Shown piece after piece: positions 18,081-28,079 of a stretch of DNA of 45,457 nt. The position numbers and the translations under genes are program-made. This stretch comes from Trueperaceae bacterium (GTDB lineage Bacteria > Deinococcota > Deinococci > Deinococcales > Trueperaceae). The stretch's first letter is position 1, and the number at the start of each line of letters is the position of its first letter. The notes beneath the pieces are model-generated. The model was not told the DNA's origin. It worked only from the letters and a program-made list of their open reading frames with translations, and searched no databases. The stretch lies in contig JACFNR010000001.1 in the NCBI GenBank assembly GCA_019454765.1, forward strand, positions 1 to 45,457, read 5' to 3'.

Positions 18081-19169
18081 ATGATCCACCCCTTGACCTT
18101 CCGTCACGCCCAGTTGCTGGTCGACTACTGCCTTGAGGTGCGTCCCGGCCAGGCGGTGCTCGTGCAGGTCGACACGCCGGCCATCCCGCTGGCGCGCGCC
18201 TTGACGCGGGCGGTGCTGGCGGCGGGCGCGGAACCGCACCTGCGCCTCGCCTACCCGGAGCAGGCGGCCGACCTGCTCGAGCTGGCGAGCGACGAGCTGC
18301 TCGCCGCCGAGCCCGTCCTGCAACTGGAGGAGATCAGGCGCATCGACGCGTGCGTGCGCGTGAACGCGCCCACGAACTCGCGCCACCTCGAGGGGACCGA
18401 CGCGGCGCGCCAGGCCGCCCTCGGGAGGCGCATGCGGGAGGTCACCCGCCACCGCGTGACGCGCACCCGCTGGGTGGGCACGCTCTACCCCACGCCCGCC
18501 GCCGCGCAGGCAGCCGGGATGACGACGGACGCCTACGAGGAGTTCGTGCACGGCGCCATGTTCCTGCACGACGTGGACCCGGCGACGCGCTGGCGCGAGC
18601 TGGGCGCCGCCCAGCAGCGGTGGGCGGACCGGCTGGCGCAGGCGGACGTGGTGAGGATCCAGGGGCCCGGGACCGACCTGCGTCTCAGCGTGAAGGGGCG
18701 TCGCTGGGCCAACTCCGACGGCAAGCGGAACATGCCGTCGGGCGAGGTGTTCACGGGGCCGGTCGAGGACAGCGCCGAGGGCACCATCCACTTCGCGATC
18801 CCTTCCAGCGTGGCGGGCACCGTGGTGGAGGGCGTGACCCTCCGCTTCGAGGCTGGCCGGGTGGTGGCCGCCACGGCCGAGCGGGGGCAGGCGACGCTGG
18901 AGGCGCAGCTCGCCGCCGACGCCGGCGCGCGCTTCCTGGGCGAGCTCGGGGTGGGCACCAACCCCCACATCACCACACCGACGCTTCAGACGCTGTTCGA
19001 CGAGAAGATCATGGGAACCGTCCACCTGGCGCTGGGCGCGTCGTACCCCGAGACGCTGGGGCGCAACGAGAGCAGCATCCATTGGGACCTCGTCTGCGAC
19101 CTCCGGCGCGAGGGCGTGGTGACGCTCGACGGCGAGCCGTTCCTGGTGGACGGCAAGCTGGTCGGCTGA
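18081..19169 (+). CDS. M29 family aminopeptidase
   Basis: A 362-aa metal-dependent aminopeptidase of the AmpS/AmpT (M29) family, known from Thermus and Bacillus. Family motifs holding metal ligands are NSDGKRNMPSGEVFTGP (the Glu), ELGVGTNPHI, and KIMGTVHLALGASYPE with SSIHWDLVCDL near the C-terminus (His and Asp). It is cytoplasmic, with no signal peptide. GAGGAG at 18069-18074, overlapping the thioesterase stop, is 6 nt before the ATG. It probably works in peptide turnover. Confidence 0.92.
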   Translation: MIHPLTFRHAQLLVDYCLEVRPGQAVLVQVDTPAIPLARALTRAVLAAGAEPHLRLAYPEQAADLLELASDELLAAEPVLQLEEIRRIDACVRVNAPTNSRHLEGTDAARQAALGRRMREVTRHRVTRTRWVGTLYPTPAAAQAAGMTTDAYEEFVHGAMFLHDVDPATRWRELGAAQQRWADRLAQADVVRIQGPGTDLRLSVKGRRWANSDGKRNMPSGEVFTGPVEDSAEGTIHFAIPSSVAGTVVEGVTLRFEAGRVVAATAERGQATLEAQLAADAGARFLGELGVGTNPHITTPTLQTLFDEKIMGTVHLALGASYPETLGRNESSIHWDLVCDLRREGVVTLDGEPFLVDGKLVG

Positions 19170-19194
19170 CGACCCCCACCACGCTTCGGCAGCA

Positions 19195-19215
19195 GCTGCT
19201 GCTGCTGCTGCTGCT
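19195..19215 (+). repeat. (GCT)7 trinucleotide repeat
   Basis: Seven perfect GCT units follow two GCA units at 19189-19194, forming GCAGCAGCTGCTGC, which can fold on itself. It lies 25 bases after the aminopeptidase stop and directly abuts the presumed -35 element of tRNA-Leu. Confidence 0.9.
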
Positions 19216-19243
19216 TGCGTTCGAGCGCGGCGCCAGGTATCCT
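19215..19243 (+). promoter_or_regulatory. Putative promoter of tRNA-Leu
   Basis: TTGCGT at 19215-19220 and TATCCT at 19238-19243, with a 17-nt spacer, lie 42 nt before the tRNA. The T of the last GCT unit is the first base of the -35. Confidence 0.45.
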
Positions 19244-19284
19244 TCTAAGCCGCGGCCGCCCTCGGGGCGCGCCGCGAAGCGCGT

Positions 19285-19371
19285 GCCGAAGTGGCGGAAC
19301 CGGTAGACGCGTACGATTCAGGGTCGTATGTCCGTGAGGACGTGTGGGTTCAAGTCCCACCTTCGGCACCA
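19285..19371 (+). tRNA. tRNA-Leu (anticodon CAG)
   Basis: An 87-nt type II tRNA. The acceptor arms GCCGAAG (19285-19291) and CTTCGGC (19361-19367) pair perfectly. The anticodon stem TACGA/TCGTA frames the loop TTCAGGG with CAG at 19319-19321. A long variable arm (GTCC...GGAC) fits leucine. The T arm is GTGGG/CCCAC with TTCAAGT. Discriminator A and CCA are encoded (19368-19371). It reads CUG. Confidence 0.97.
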
Positions 19372-19411
19372 CGCTGCAATGCTCGTCCGCAGGCAATGCT
19401 CGTTCACAGGG

Positions 19412-19441
19412 CGGAGCGCCCCGGTCACCCGGGGCGCTCCG
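19412..19441. terminator. Hairpin between convergent tRNA-Leu and glyS
   Basis: A 13-bp perfect stem (19412-19424 with 19429-19441) has a TCAC loop. It lies between the tRNA and the end of glyS and can serve both. The plus-strand tail TTCGTCT is only weakly T-rich. Confidence 0.7.
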
Positions 19442-19520
19442 TTCGTCTGCGATGCGAGTTGCAGGGCGGGTTGCCATGCTTCGGCCCATCGGCCCCGCTG
19501 GGCGCCCTCGGGGCTCCCGA

Positions 19521-21681
19521 TCAGGCGCCCGCGAGGTGCTCGAGGCTGCCGAGGCGGCGCAGCACCCTCACGACCTCGCCGAGCAGCGCCAGGCGGTTGC
19601 GGCGCAGGTCACCGTCGTCCGCGAGCACCAGCACGCCGTCCAGGAACGCGTCGAGGGGCGCCTTGATGCCGACGACCGCCGCCACGTGCGGCTCGAGTCC
19701 GCTCAGCGCCGCGGGCGCCGGGTCGCGCAGGTCCCAGGCCGGGAGCTGCGCCTTTGCCGCGGCCAGCAGCTCGTCGACGCCCCGCTGCGCTCCGGGCAGC
19801 GCCGCCAGCAGCGGCGCCTCGAGGGGCGACTGGAACAGCTCGCGCTTCACGCCCGCCCCCGGCTCGCGCTTGGGGCGGTCGAAGGCGTGCACGTCCACCG
19901 CCTGCGGCTCGCCCTTGGCGAGGTTGGCGGCGCGCTTGTAGAGCGCCATCAGGTCGTCCATCTCGCCGAGACGCAGCATGGCCGTGAGCAGCTCGACGCG
20001 CCTGGCGGCGCCGATGGCGGTGACCGAACCCTGGATGGCCGCCCGCACCACGTTCACGGCCGCGCCGTTGCCCTCGAGGAGCGAAGCGACGCGGTCCCAG
20101 ACGAACTCGACCACCTGGGCCTGCACCTCGGTCGTGGCCGTCACCGGCCCGCCGGCGTAGGCGGCGGCGCTCGCTTCAACCAGGGTGGTCAGCGGTAGCG
20201 GCCAGCCCATGGCCCCGAGGACACGGGCCACGGCCAGCCCGTCGCGCCTGAGCGCGTACGGGTCGGCGGAGCCGCTCGGGCGCTTCCCGAGCGCGAAGAA
20301 GCCGATCAGCTTGTCGACCCTGTCCGCCACGGCGAGGAGGGCGCCGGCCGCGCCAGTCGGGACGGCGTCCTCGTGCGTCTTGGGACTCACGCCGCCGAGC
20401 AGGGCGTCCGCGGTGGCGACCGGCAGCCCCTCGGCGAGCGCGTACGCGCGCGCCATCACGCCCTCGAGCTCCGGGAACTCGAAGACCATCTCGGTGGCGA
20501 GGTCGGCCCTGAAGACCGGCAGCGCCTGGGTGGCCGCGTCGGCGTCGGCCTGCGGGAGGTCGAGCGCGTCGACGAGAGCGACCACCGCCTCCCCCACCCG
20601 CGACGTCTTGTCGGCCATGCTGCCTAGTTCCTTCTGGAAGGCGATGCCGCTCAGGCCCCAGGCGTGCTGCGAGAGGCTCTTGCGTCGGTCCGCGCGCCAG
20701 AAGAAGCGGGCGTCCTCCAGCCGACCCGCCAGGACCTGCTCGTAGCCGGCGCGCACCAGCGCCTCATCGGGGACGCGGTTGTTGGAGATGCCCACGAACG
20801 CGTTGGCGAGCCGGCCGGTTGCCCCCATCGTGGGGCAGAAGCGCTGGTGCTTGATCATCACCGTCGCGAGCACCTCGTCGGGCAGCTCGAGGAAGGCGTC
20901 CGCGAAGCGGCCCAGGACGCCGAACGGGCTCTCCACGAGGTCCGTCACCTCGTCCAGGAGGGCGTCGTCGTGCGCGGGGACGAGACCGGCCTCGGCGGCG
21001 GCGGCCTCCGCGGCCCGGCGCGTCGCCTCCCTGCGTGCAGCGCGGTCGGCGATCACGTGCCGCTCGGCGAGGAGCGGCGCGTACTCGGCGGCGGAGGCGA
21101 CCTCGAACTCGGCGGGCGCGAGGAAGCGGTGACCGCGTGACCGGGTTCCCGAGCGGACGCCCGCGACCTCGAGCGGCAGGAGCGCCCCGTCGAACAGGGC
21201 AAGCAGCCACGCTACCGGTCTGATGAACGGCGTGGTCTGCTCGCCCCAGCGCATCTTGCGAGGTGCCGGCAGGTCGAGGACCACGCCGGCGAGCAGCTCC
21301 GGCAGCACGGCGGCGGCGGGCTCGCCCCCCACCGGCACGAGCGCGTACAGGTAGCTGCCCTTGGCGTCGTCGCGCCGCGCGAGCTCGGCGGCGCCGACAC
21401 CGTTCTTGGCCGCGAACGCCAGCGCGGCCCGGGTGTGGCCGCCGGCGGCGTCGTAGGCGACCGACGCGGGCGGTCCGCGCCGCTCCTCCACCCGCCGCGG
21501 GGTCGCCGCCGGGATGCCCTTGACCCACACGGCGAGGCGCCGCGGCGTGGCGTAGCCGACCACCTCGCCGGGCGTCAGCCTGGCGGCCACCAAGCGCTCG
21601 TTGATCAGCTCCACCAACGCCTCGCCGCCACCCTTGACGTACCAGCTGGGCAGCTCCTCCGTGCCGATCTCGAACAGGAGG

Positions 21682-21689
<8 letters not shown>
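19521..21689 (-). CDS. glyS: Glycyl-tRNA synthetase beta subunit
   Basis: The beta chain (722 aa) of the bacterial alpha2-beta2 glycyl-tRNA synthetase; it binds tRNA-Gly and supports the alpha catalytic subunit. The N-terminus [16 protein letters not shown] is diagnostic. Other family markers are [52 protein letters not shown] with the helical core, and [16 protein letters not shown]. The C-terminal anticodon-binding region ends in a DALON-like helical segment. The start is GTG at 21689, overlapping glyQ by 8 nt, so the two are co-translated. Confidence 0.95.
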
Positions 21690-22551
<862 letters not shown>

Positions 22552-22597
22552 GCTTCTCCTAAGGCGGCCCGTGACGCCTGCCGTGGCCGCGCGCGTG

Positions 22598-22637
22598 GGC
22601 GGCCGGGCCGTGCCCGGCCGCCGTGGCGGCGATTGTA
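22598..22637 (-). promoter_or_regulatory. glyQ leader: -10-like box and strong 5' hairpin
   Basis: On the minus strand TACAAT (22632-22637) could be a -10 box, giving a leader of about 75 nt. The leader would begin almost at once with an 11-bp GC stem (22598-22608 with 22612-22622, three-base loop). It is too short for a T-box. The hairpin is real in sequence; its function is unknown. Confidence 0.4.
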
Positions 22638-22814
22638 AGCCGCGCGCACGGCGCGACGTGCGCCGTCCACGGCGCGACGGGGTTAAGGAATTGGTAACGA
22701 AGTCGCAGCCCGCGCCGGCGCCCTGCGGGTACTATGTCCGTATGTTCTTGCGGAGAGTGCCGCTCCCTACGACCATCACGCGAGCAAGCCGGCCGAGCCG
22801 GCGCGGAGGTCGCC

Positions 22815-25028
22815 GTGAATAGGTACGACGACAGGGCCAGGCTCGTCTTCCATTACGCGCGCGAAGAGGGCGCGAAGCTGGGTCACACCATGATCGGCCC
22901 CGAGCACCTGCTGTTGGGCCTGATGCGCGAGAGCGGCACCGCCGCCAAGGTGCTGGAGGAGTTCGGGGCGTCGCTCGACGAGTTCCGGCTCCAGGTCGAG
23001 GAGATGGTGGGGCGCGGCGACGGCCTGCCGAAGAACGAGGCCGCGGCAATCACGCCGCGCGCGCGGCGCGTCATGGAGCTGGCGGGGTCGGAGGCGCGGA
23101 GCATCGGTTCGACCATCATCGCCACCGAGCACATCCTGCTCGGCATCATCCGCGAGGGCGACGGCGTCGCGTACCGCATCCTGCAGACGCTCACGCGCGA
23201 CGTCGACTCCGTGCGCTGGCGCATCCTCGCGGCGGCCGACCCGAAGGGGCAGGCGGAGGCGGTCAACACGCCGTTCCTCGACGAGTACGCCCGCGACCTC
23301 ACGCGCGAGGCGGTGGACGGCAAGCTCGACCCCGTCATCGGGCGCACCGAGGAGATCAGGCGCGTCATCCAGATCCTGTCGCGTCGCACCAAGAACAACC
23401 CCGTGCTCATCGGCGAGCCCGGCGTCGGCAAGACGGCCATCGTGGAGGGCCTGGCGCAGGCCATCGTCGAGGGCCGCGTCCCACCCAACCTGCTCAACCT
23501 GCGGGTGCTCTCCATCGAGCTGAGCAACGTGGTCGCGGGCACGAAGTACCGCGGCGAGTTCGAGGAGCGGCTCAGGCAGATCATCGAGGAGCTGCGCCGC
23601 GCCCGCGTGGTCGCCTTCATCGACGAGCTGCACACGCTGGTGGGCGCCGGCGGGGCGGAGGGCACGCTCGACGCGGCCAACATCTTGAAGCCGCCGCTGT
23701 CGCGGGGCGAGGTCCAGGTCATCGGCGCCACCACCACGGGCGAGTACCACCGCTACATCGAGAAGGACGCGGCGCTCGAGCGCCGCTTCCAACCGGTCAT
23801 CGTGCTGGAGCCCTCGCCGGCCGAGTCGCTCGAGATCCTCGTGGGCCTGCGCGACAAGTACGAGGCGCATCACGGCGTGGTCATCCCCAAGGAGATGCTG
23901 GAGTTGGCGGTGCGCTTCGGCGAGCGGAGCCTGCCGGGCCGGAACTTCCCCGACAAGGCCATCGACCTCATCGACGAGGCGGCCTCGCGCACGCGCCTGA
24001 ACAAGTCGTTGGGCTTCCCCGTCCTGGAGCGGCCCGACGGGACCCCCGTCGTGAGCCGCGAGGACCTCGAGGCGGTCGTGAACTCGTGGGGCGGCATATA
24101 CGTCGACGACCAGGACAACGAGAAGGTCGCGCACATCGAGGAGCACCTGGGGCGCAAGGTCGTCGGGCAGGGCAACGCGATCCGCGCCCTCGGGGCGGCC
24201 CTGCGACGCGCGCGCGTCGGCCTGGGCGGCCGCACGCGGGTGGCGGCGTCGTTCCTGTTCGTTGGGCCGTCGGGCGTCGGCAAGACCTTCCTCGCCAAGG
24301 AGCTGGCCGTGCTGCTGTTCGGCAGCGAGCGCTCGCTGGTGCGCCTCGACATGACCGAGTACCAGGAGCCGCACTCGATCAGCAAGCTCATCGGGGCGCC
24401 GCCGGGGTACGTCGGGCACGAGCAGGGCGGCCGCCTGACGGAGGCCGTGAGGCGGCAGCCTTTCAGCGTCGTGCTGCTCGACGAGATCGAGAAGGCCCAC
24501 CCCGACATCTACAACACGTTCCTGCAGGTGCTCGACGACGGGCGCCTGACCGACGGGCTCGGCCGCACCGTGGACTTCCGCCGCGTGATACTGATCATGA
24601 CGAGCAACACGGGGTTCAACAAGGCGGGCTCCAGCATCGGCTTCCAGGGCGGCGCCGGCCAGCAGGGGCCGGAGGAGCCGCTCAAGGGCATCTTCTCCCC
24701 CGAGTTCCTCGATCGCCTCGACGAGGTCATCGTCTTCGAGACCTTCGACAAGGAAGAGGTACTGATCATCACGAACCAGATGCTCGACGACATCCGCCGC
24801 GAGCTGCTGGGCCGCGACGTGCAGGTGGCGTTCGGCCCCGAGGTGGCCGCCTTTCTCGTCGAGCGCCTTCCCAGGGGCGAGAGCGTGAGGCCGATGCGCG
24901 CCGTCATCAGGGAGTACATCGAGGACCCACTGTCGCTGGAGCTCCTCGAGCACGGCGACTCCGAGCCGCTGCTCGTCACCATCGAGAACGACAGGGCCGT
25001 GTTCGCGCGGCCGGTGCCGCTGGTTTGA
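22815..25028 (+). CDS. clpC: ClpC-type Clp protease ATPase
   Basis: A HSP100 unfoldase (737 aa) feeding substrates to ClpP. The N-domain has the two Clp-N repeats ([20 protein letters not shown] and [19 protein letters not shown]). AAA-1 has Walker [14 protein letters not shown] and Walker [20 protein letters not shown]-2 has [14 protein letters not shown] and [25 protein letters not shown] loop matches the ClpP-binding position. The linker between the AAA domains is short: no UVR or M domain of the Bacillus ClpC kind is seen. The sensor-2 region reads [19 protein letters not shown] in place of the usual GARPL. The start is GTG 22815, 4 nt after GGAGGT at 22805-22810. An upstream frame from 22734 lacks family similarity. 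Confidence 0.93.
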   Translation: MNRYDDRARLVFHYAREEGAKLGHTMIGPEHLLLGLMRESGTAAKVLEEFGASLDEFRLQVEEMVGRGDGLPKNEAAAITPRARRVMELAGSEARSIGSTIIATEHILLGIIREGDGVAYRILQTLTRDVDSVRWRILAAADPKGQAEAVNTPFLDEYARDLTREAVDGKLDPVIGRTEEIRRVIQILSRRTKNNPVLIGEPGVGKTAIVEGLAQAIVEGRVPPNLLNLRVLSIELSNVVAGTKYRGEFEERLRQIIEELRRARVVAFIDELHTLVGAGGAEGTLDAANILKPPLSRGEVQVIGATTTGEYHRYIEKDAALERRFQPVIVLEPSPAESLEILVGLRDKYEAHHGVVIPKEMLELAVRFGERSLPGRNFPDKAIDLIDEAASRTRLNKSLGFPVLERPDGTPVVSREDLEAVVNSWGGIYVDDQDNEKVAHIEEHLGRKVVGQGNAIRALGAALRRARVGLGGRTRVAASFLFVGPSGVGKTFLAKELAVLLFGSERSLVRLDMTEYQEPHSISKLIGAPPGYVGHEQGGRLTEAVRRQPFSVVLLDEIEKAHPDIYNTFLQVLDDGRLTDGLGRTVDFRRVILIMTSNTGFNKAGSSIGFQGGAGQQGPEEPLKGIFSPEFLDRLDEVIVFETFDKEEVLIITNQMLDDIRRELLGRDVQVAFGPEVAAFLVERLPRGESVRPMRAVIREYIEDPLSLELLEHGDSEPLLVTIENDRAVFARPVPLV

Positions 25029-25061
25029 CCGCCCTCGAGCACGCGGGGTGAGGTGAGCCGG

Positions 25062-26396
25062 GTGGCGCGCGGCGCCGGTTTCGTGTGCGAGGAGTGCGGG
25101 GCGCGCAGCCCCATGCAGATGGGCCGCTGCCCGACCTGCGGCACGTGGGGCAGCATGGTGCCGGTCGAGGCGCCGCCGGAGCGCCCTGGCGGTCCGAAGC
25201 AGCGCGGCGGCGCCCACCGGCAGCTCGCCACCGTCAGGCTGGAGGAGGTCACCGACGCCGCCCTGGCGCGCTTCGGGAGCGGCGACCCGGAGGTCGACCG
25301 CGTGCTGGGGGGCGGCTGGGTGGTCGGCTCGGCGGTGCTCCTCGCGGGCGAACCCGGCATCGGCAAGTCGACGCTGCTCCTGCAGCTGGCGCAGCACGCC
25401 GCCTCGGCCGCGCGCAGCGTGCTGTACGTGGCGGGCGAGGAGTCGCCGGCCCAGGTGCGCCTTCGCGCCGATCGCCTCGGCCTCGGCGCCGGCCTCTCGC
25501 TCACCCGCGAGTCGGACGCCCACGTGATCGCCGACCACCTGCGCGCGGCGGCGCCCGACCTGGCCATCGTCGACTCCATCCAGACGCTCGTGACGGAGGA
25601 GGGCGGGGTGCCCGGCACCCTCACGAGCCTGCGTGACGCCACCGCGCTGCTCGTCGAGGCGGCCAAGAGCGCCGGCGTGACCCTCGTGCTCATCGGGCAC
25701 GTGACGAAGCAGGGCTCCATCGCCGGGCCAAAGGTGATCGAGCACGTGGTGGACGCCACCTTCGCGCTCGAGTCCGCGGCCGGGCTGCGCGTCATGCGCG
25801 CCATCAAGAACCGCTTCGGCCCGGCGGGTGAGGTGGGCGTCTTCGAGATGACCGCCGGCGGCATGCGGGCCGTCGCCAACCCCAGCGAGGCGTTCCTGGC
25901 CGAGCGGCCGCTCGGGGCGCCCGGCTCCGTCGTCGTGGCCGCCCTCGAGGGGCAACGACCGCTGCTGCTCGAGGTGCAGGCGTTGGCGTCGAAGAGCCCG
26001 TACTCGGCGCCGCGCCGCGTGGTGCAGGGGCTCGACGCCCGCCGCGTCGACGTGGTGCTCGCCGTGCTGGAGCGGCGCCTCGAGCTGCCCCTCGAGGCGC
26101 TCGACGTCTTCGTCAACGTGGCGGGGGGCCTGCGCGTGACCGATCCCGGCGCCGACCTGGCCGTGGCCGTGGCGGTCTACTCGGCCGTCACGAACCGGGC
26201 GGCGCCCGAGAGCACGGCGTTCGTGGGCGAGGTCGGCCTGGCGGGCGAGTTGCGCTCCGTGAGCCAGATGGCGCGCCGGCTCGACGAGGCAAGGCGCGCC
26301 GGGCACCCGCGGCTCATCGGTCCGCGGTCACGCGAGCTGGCCGCCGGAGTCGGCACCCTCCGCGACGCCCTGCTGCTACTCTGGGACGCGCCATGA
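25062..26396 (+). CDS. radA: DNA repair protein RadA (Sms)
   Basis: A RecA-like ATPase (444 aa) in branch migration and recombinational repair. The N-terminal C4 zinc finger is CEECG...CPTCGTWG. Walker A is AGEPGIGKSTLLLQL, Walker B LAIVDSIQTL, and the RadA-specific KNRFG motif is in AIKNRFGPAGEVG. The Lon-like C-terminal domain ends with VGLAGELRSVSQMARRL. GTG codons at 25053 and 25062 are both in frame. The second has AGGTGA 5 nt before it and gives MARGAGFVCEECG, close to the family start. It lies 33 nt after clpC and overlaps the next gene by 4 nt. Confidence 0.94.
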   Translation: MARGAGFVCEECGARSPMQMGRCPTCGTWGSMVPVEAPPERPGGPKQRGGAHRQLATVRLEEVTDAALARFGSGDPEVDRVLGGGWVVGSAVLLAGEPGIGKSTLLLQLAQHAASAARSVLYVAGEESPAQVRLRADRLGLGAGLSLTRESDAHVIADHLRAAAPDLAIVDSIQTLVTEEGGVPGTLTSLRDATALLVEAAKSAGVTLVLIGHVTKQGSIAGPKVIEHVVDATFALESAAGLRVMRAIKNRFGPAGEVGVFEMTAGGMRAVANPSEAFLAERPLGAPGSVVVAALEGQRPLLLEVQALASKSPYSAPRRVVQGLDARRVDVVLAVLERRLELPLEALDVFVNVAGGLRVTDPGADLAVAVAVYSAVTNRAAPESTAFVGEVGLAGELRSVSQMARRLDEARRAGHPRLIGPRSRELAAGVGTLRDALLLLWDAP

Positions 26397-27523
26397 CCGC
26401 CCTCGACCACGACGCCAAGTCGACCGCCGCGAACCACCGGGGCGGCGACCGCGGCGTCGAGGTCGGTGCTGCGCTCGCGCGCGGGGCGCTCACGCTCGGT
26501 GGCGGACTCGTCGGCTTCCTGCTCGGCAGCCTGCTCGTCGGGCGCGGCGTGCTGTCCGGCCCTAACAACCTGCTCTTCCTCACCATCGTCGGGGTGCTCT
26601 CCGGTTACCTCTTCAGCGCGCCGGCAGCGCGCCGGTTCGGGGCGGCCTGGTCGCGCCTCATGGCGCGCCTCACCCGGGTGAGACCCGACGTCGTGTTGGC
26701 GGCGCTGGCCGGCGCCACCCTGGGGCTCCTCGTGACCGTGCTCGTCAACAACATCCTCGCCAACGTGCCCGGCTTCACCTGGTACTGGTCGCTTTTGGTG
26801 GCCGTGCTGCTGGTGGCGGGCCTGGGCGGCTTCTTCGTCGCCAACCGGCGGCTCCTGCCGCTACCGTCGGCGGACGGCCGCCGTCCCTACGGCGCCGCGC
26901 GTGGCACGCACGACAAGGTGGTCGATAGCTCGGCCGTCATCGACGGGCGGCTGCTCGCCGTCCTCGAGTCGAACTTCCTCGAGGGGCGGCTGGTGCTCCC
27001 TCACTTCGTCTTGACCGAGATCCAACGCATCGCGGACTCCGACGACCAGTTGAAGCGGCAGCGCGGCCGGCGCGGGCTCGAGACGCTCGACCTGCTCGCC
27101 GCGCAGCAGGGCGTGGTCACCGAGGTGGCGCACGACGACGTGGGCAAGGGGCCCGTCGACGACAAGCTGGTCCGCCTCTGCCTGGAGCGTGACGCCGACC
27201 TCATCACCACCGACTACAACCTCAGCCGCGTCGCCGCCTTGCAGGGGGTGCGGGTGTTGAACCTGCACCAACTCGCGAGCGCCGTCAGGGTCGCCTACCT
27301 ACCGGGCGAGCGCCTGGCCCTGAGCATCGTCCGGCAGGGCCGCGAGCACGGGCAGGGCCTCGCCTACCTGGAGGACGGCACCATGGTGGTCGTCGAGGAG
27401 GCGGGCGAACTCGTTGGTAACACGATCGACGTGATCGTCACGTCCAGCTTGCAGACCAACATGGGGCGCATGCTCTTCGCCAAGCCCGCCGATCACCCAG
27501 ACCGCCTTGACACGGCACCCTAG
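26393..27523 (+). CDS. PIN/TRAM-domain membrane protein (YacL-like)
   Basis: A 376-aa protein with four predicted transmembrane helices in the first 160 residues, then a PIN nuclease domain and a C-terminal TRAM RNA-binding domain. PIN acidic residues are visible in VVDSSAVIDGR, VLTEIQRIADS, VDDKLVRLCLERDADL and ITTDYNLSRVAAL. The TRAM part runs from RQGREHGQGLAYLEDGTMVV to the end. A membrane-tethered RNase or toxin-like role is inferred. clpC-radA-PIN/TRAM order is shared by Firmicutes and Deinococcota, where ispD often follows; here a tRNA follows. The ATG overlaps the radA stop by 4 nt. Confidence 0.9.
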   Translation: MTALDHDAKSTAANHRGGDRGVEVGAALARGALTLGGGLVGFLLGSLLVGRGVLSGPNNLLFLTIVGVLSGYLFSAPAARRFGAAWSRLMARLTRVRPDVVLAALAGATLGLLVTVLVNNILANVPGFTWYWSLLVAVLLVAGLGGFFVANRRLLPLPSADGRRPYGAARGTHDKVVDSSAVIDGRLLAVLESNFLEGRLVLPHFVLTEIQRIADSDDQLKRQRGRRGLETLDLLAAQQGVVTEVAHDDVGKGPVDDKLVRLCLERDADLITTDYNLSRVAALQGVRVLNLHQLASAVRVAYLPGERLALSIVRQGREHGQGLAYLEDGTMVVVEEAGELVGNTIDVIVTSSLQTNMGRMLFAKPADHPDRLDTAP

Positions 27524-27537
27524 CCCCGACGTACTCT
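27507..27537 (+). promoter_or_regulatory. Putative promoter of tRNA-Ala
   Basis: A perfect TTGACA at 27507-27512 overlaps the end of the PIN/TRAM gene, and TACTCT lies at 27532-27537, 25 nt before the tRNA. The 19-nt spacer is longer than ideal. Confidence 0.5.
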
Positions 27538-27562
27538 CAGGGCGCCCGGCTCAGGCGCGCGT

Positions 27563-27638
27563 GGGGCCTTAGCTCAGCTGGGAGAGCGTTCGCTTTGCAA
27601 GCGAGATGTCGCCGGTTCGAGTCCGGCAGGCTCCACCA
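27563..27638 (+). tRNA. tRNA-Ala (anticodon TGC)
   Basis: A 76-nt tRNA. The acceptor GGGGCCT pairs with AGGCTCC and holds the G3-U70 pair that defines alanine. The anticodon stem TTCGC/GCGAG frames the loop TTTGCAA with TGC at 27596-27598. The T arm is GCCGG/CCGGC with TTCGAGT. Discriminator A and CCA are encoded. Confidence 0.97.
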
Positions 27639-27974
27639 ACGGCGCGGCCTCGTGCCCCCGGCCCCTCGGCCGGGGGCACGGTCGTGAGGAGGGGGTCGCC
27701 GCCGCGGCCCCTTACACCGCCGCGGCGGCGCGGACCGTGGCGTATCACCCTGTTCACCGCCCCGCCAGGCTCTAGCATCTGACAACCGAACGCGCGTCTG
27801 TCACGCCCTTGGGAGGGGGAACGCGGCGGCGGGGGCCGGGACGTTGGTCCCGAAAGGGCCGGAAACCGGTTTGTGATAGATTGTGCCAGGTTCTCATGCG
27901 GTACTAACCGCGCTGAACGCGTTTGTGCGGGCCGGAGCGGGCCCGCGCCTCATAAGGAGGTCGATCCGAGCATC
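27639..27974. other. Gene-free stretch upstream of the act operon
   Basis: No convincing protein gene. It holds a terminator-like hairpin after tRNA-Ala (27651-27680) and a TGATAGATT extended -10-like element at 27874-27882. Three TTGTG repeats lie at 27871, 27881 and 27923. A 7-bp hairpin (27927-27933 with 27940-27946) lies just before the strong Shine-Dalgarno at 27954-27960. TTGTGC (27881) and TACTAA (27902) could also be a promoter, with a short 15-nt spacer. These are likely the control region of actA-F. Confidence 0.5.
27651..27680 (+). terminator. Hairpin after tRNA-Ala
   Basis: A perfect 13-bp stem (27651-27663 with 27668-27680) with a CCTC loop, 12 nt after the tRNA. There is no T tract, so either termination does not need one or the hairpin mainly protects the 3' end. 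Confidence 0.7.
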
Positions 27975-28079
27975 ATGAGCGTCGAATCTAGTCGGCCAAC
28001 ACCCTCACGTGGATCGTGGCCGTGTCCCACAGTCTCGGCCATGCACCGCCCCGGGAAGCGCGCTGAGGTACCTGTCTGA
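27954..28079 (+). CDS. Possible 34-codon leader frame upstream of actA
   Basis: AAGGAGGTCGATCC starts at 27954. Apart from one extra C it matches the full complement of the 16S rRNA 3' tail (AAGGAGGTGATCC). Seven bases later ATG 27975 opens a 34-codon frame ending TGA at 28077-28079, which overlaps the actA ATG by one base (TGATG). The peptide (MSVESSRPTPSRG at its start) resembles nothing I know. It uses A/T-ending codons such as GAA, TCT, AGT, CCA, ACA and CGT, unlike its neighbours. It could be a leader peptide that couples translation into actA, or a non-coding leader with a strong ribosome site. Confidence 0.4.
   Translation, partial: KEVDPSIMSVESSRPTPSRGSWPCPTVSAMHRPGKRAEVPV

Noticed and set aside
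19195-19215. (GCT)7 as a polyalanine or polyleucine coding repeat
   Set aside because: It lies after the aminopeptidase stop and before a tRNA; the open frames across it are shadows.
22552-22637. T-box riboswitch in front of glyQ
   Set aside because: The leader is too short and shows neither the T-box sequence nor a specifier loop; only a simple hairpin is visible.
22734-22814. Upstream extension of clpC from 22734
   Set aside because: The added residues have no ClpC similarity, and GGAGGT sits 4 nt before GTG 22815.
22776-26306. 1176-codon minus-strand open frame opposite clpC and radA
   Set aside because: GC-rich shadow frame. Low-complexity Arg/Gly/Leu/His composition, no motifs, and both clpC and radA are certain on the plus strand.
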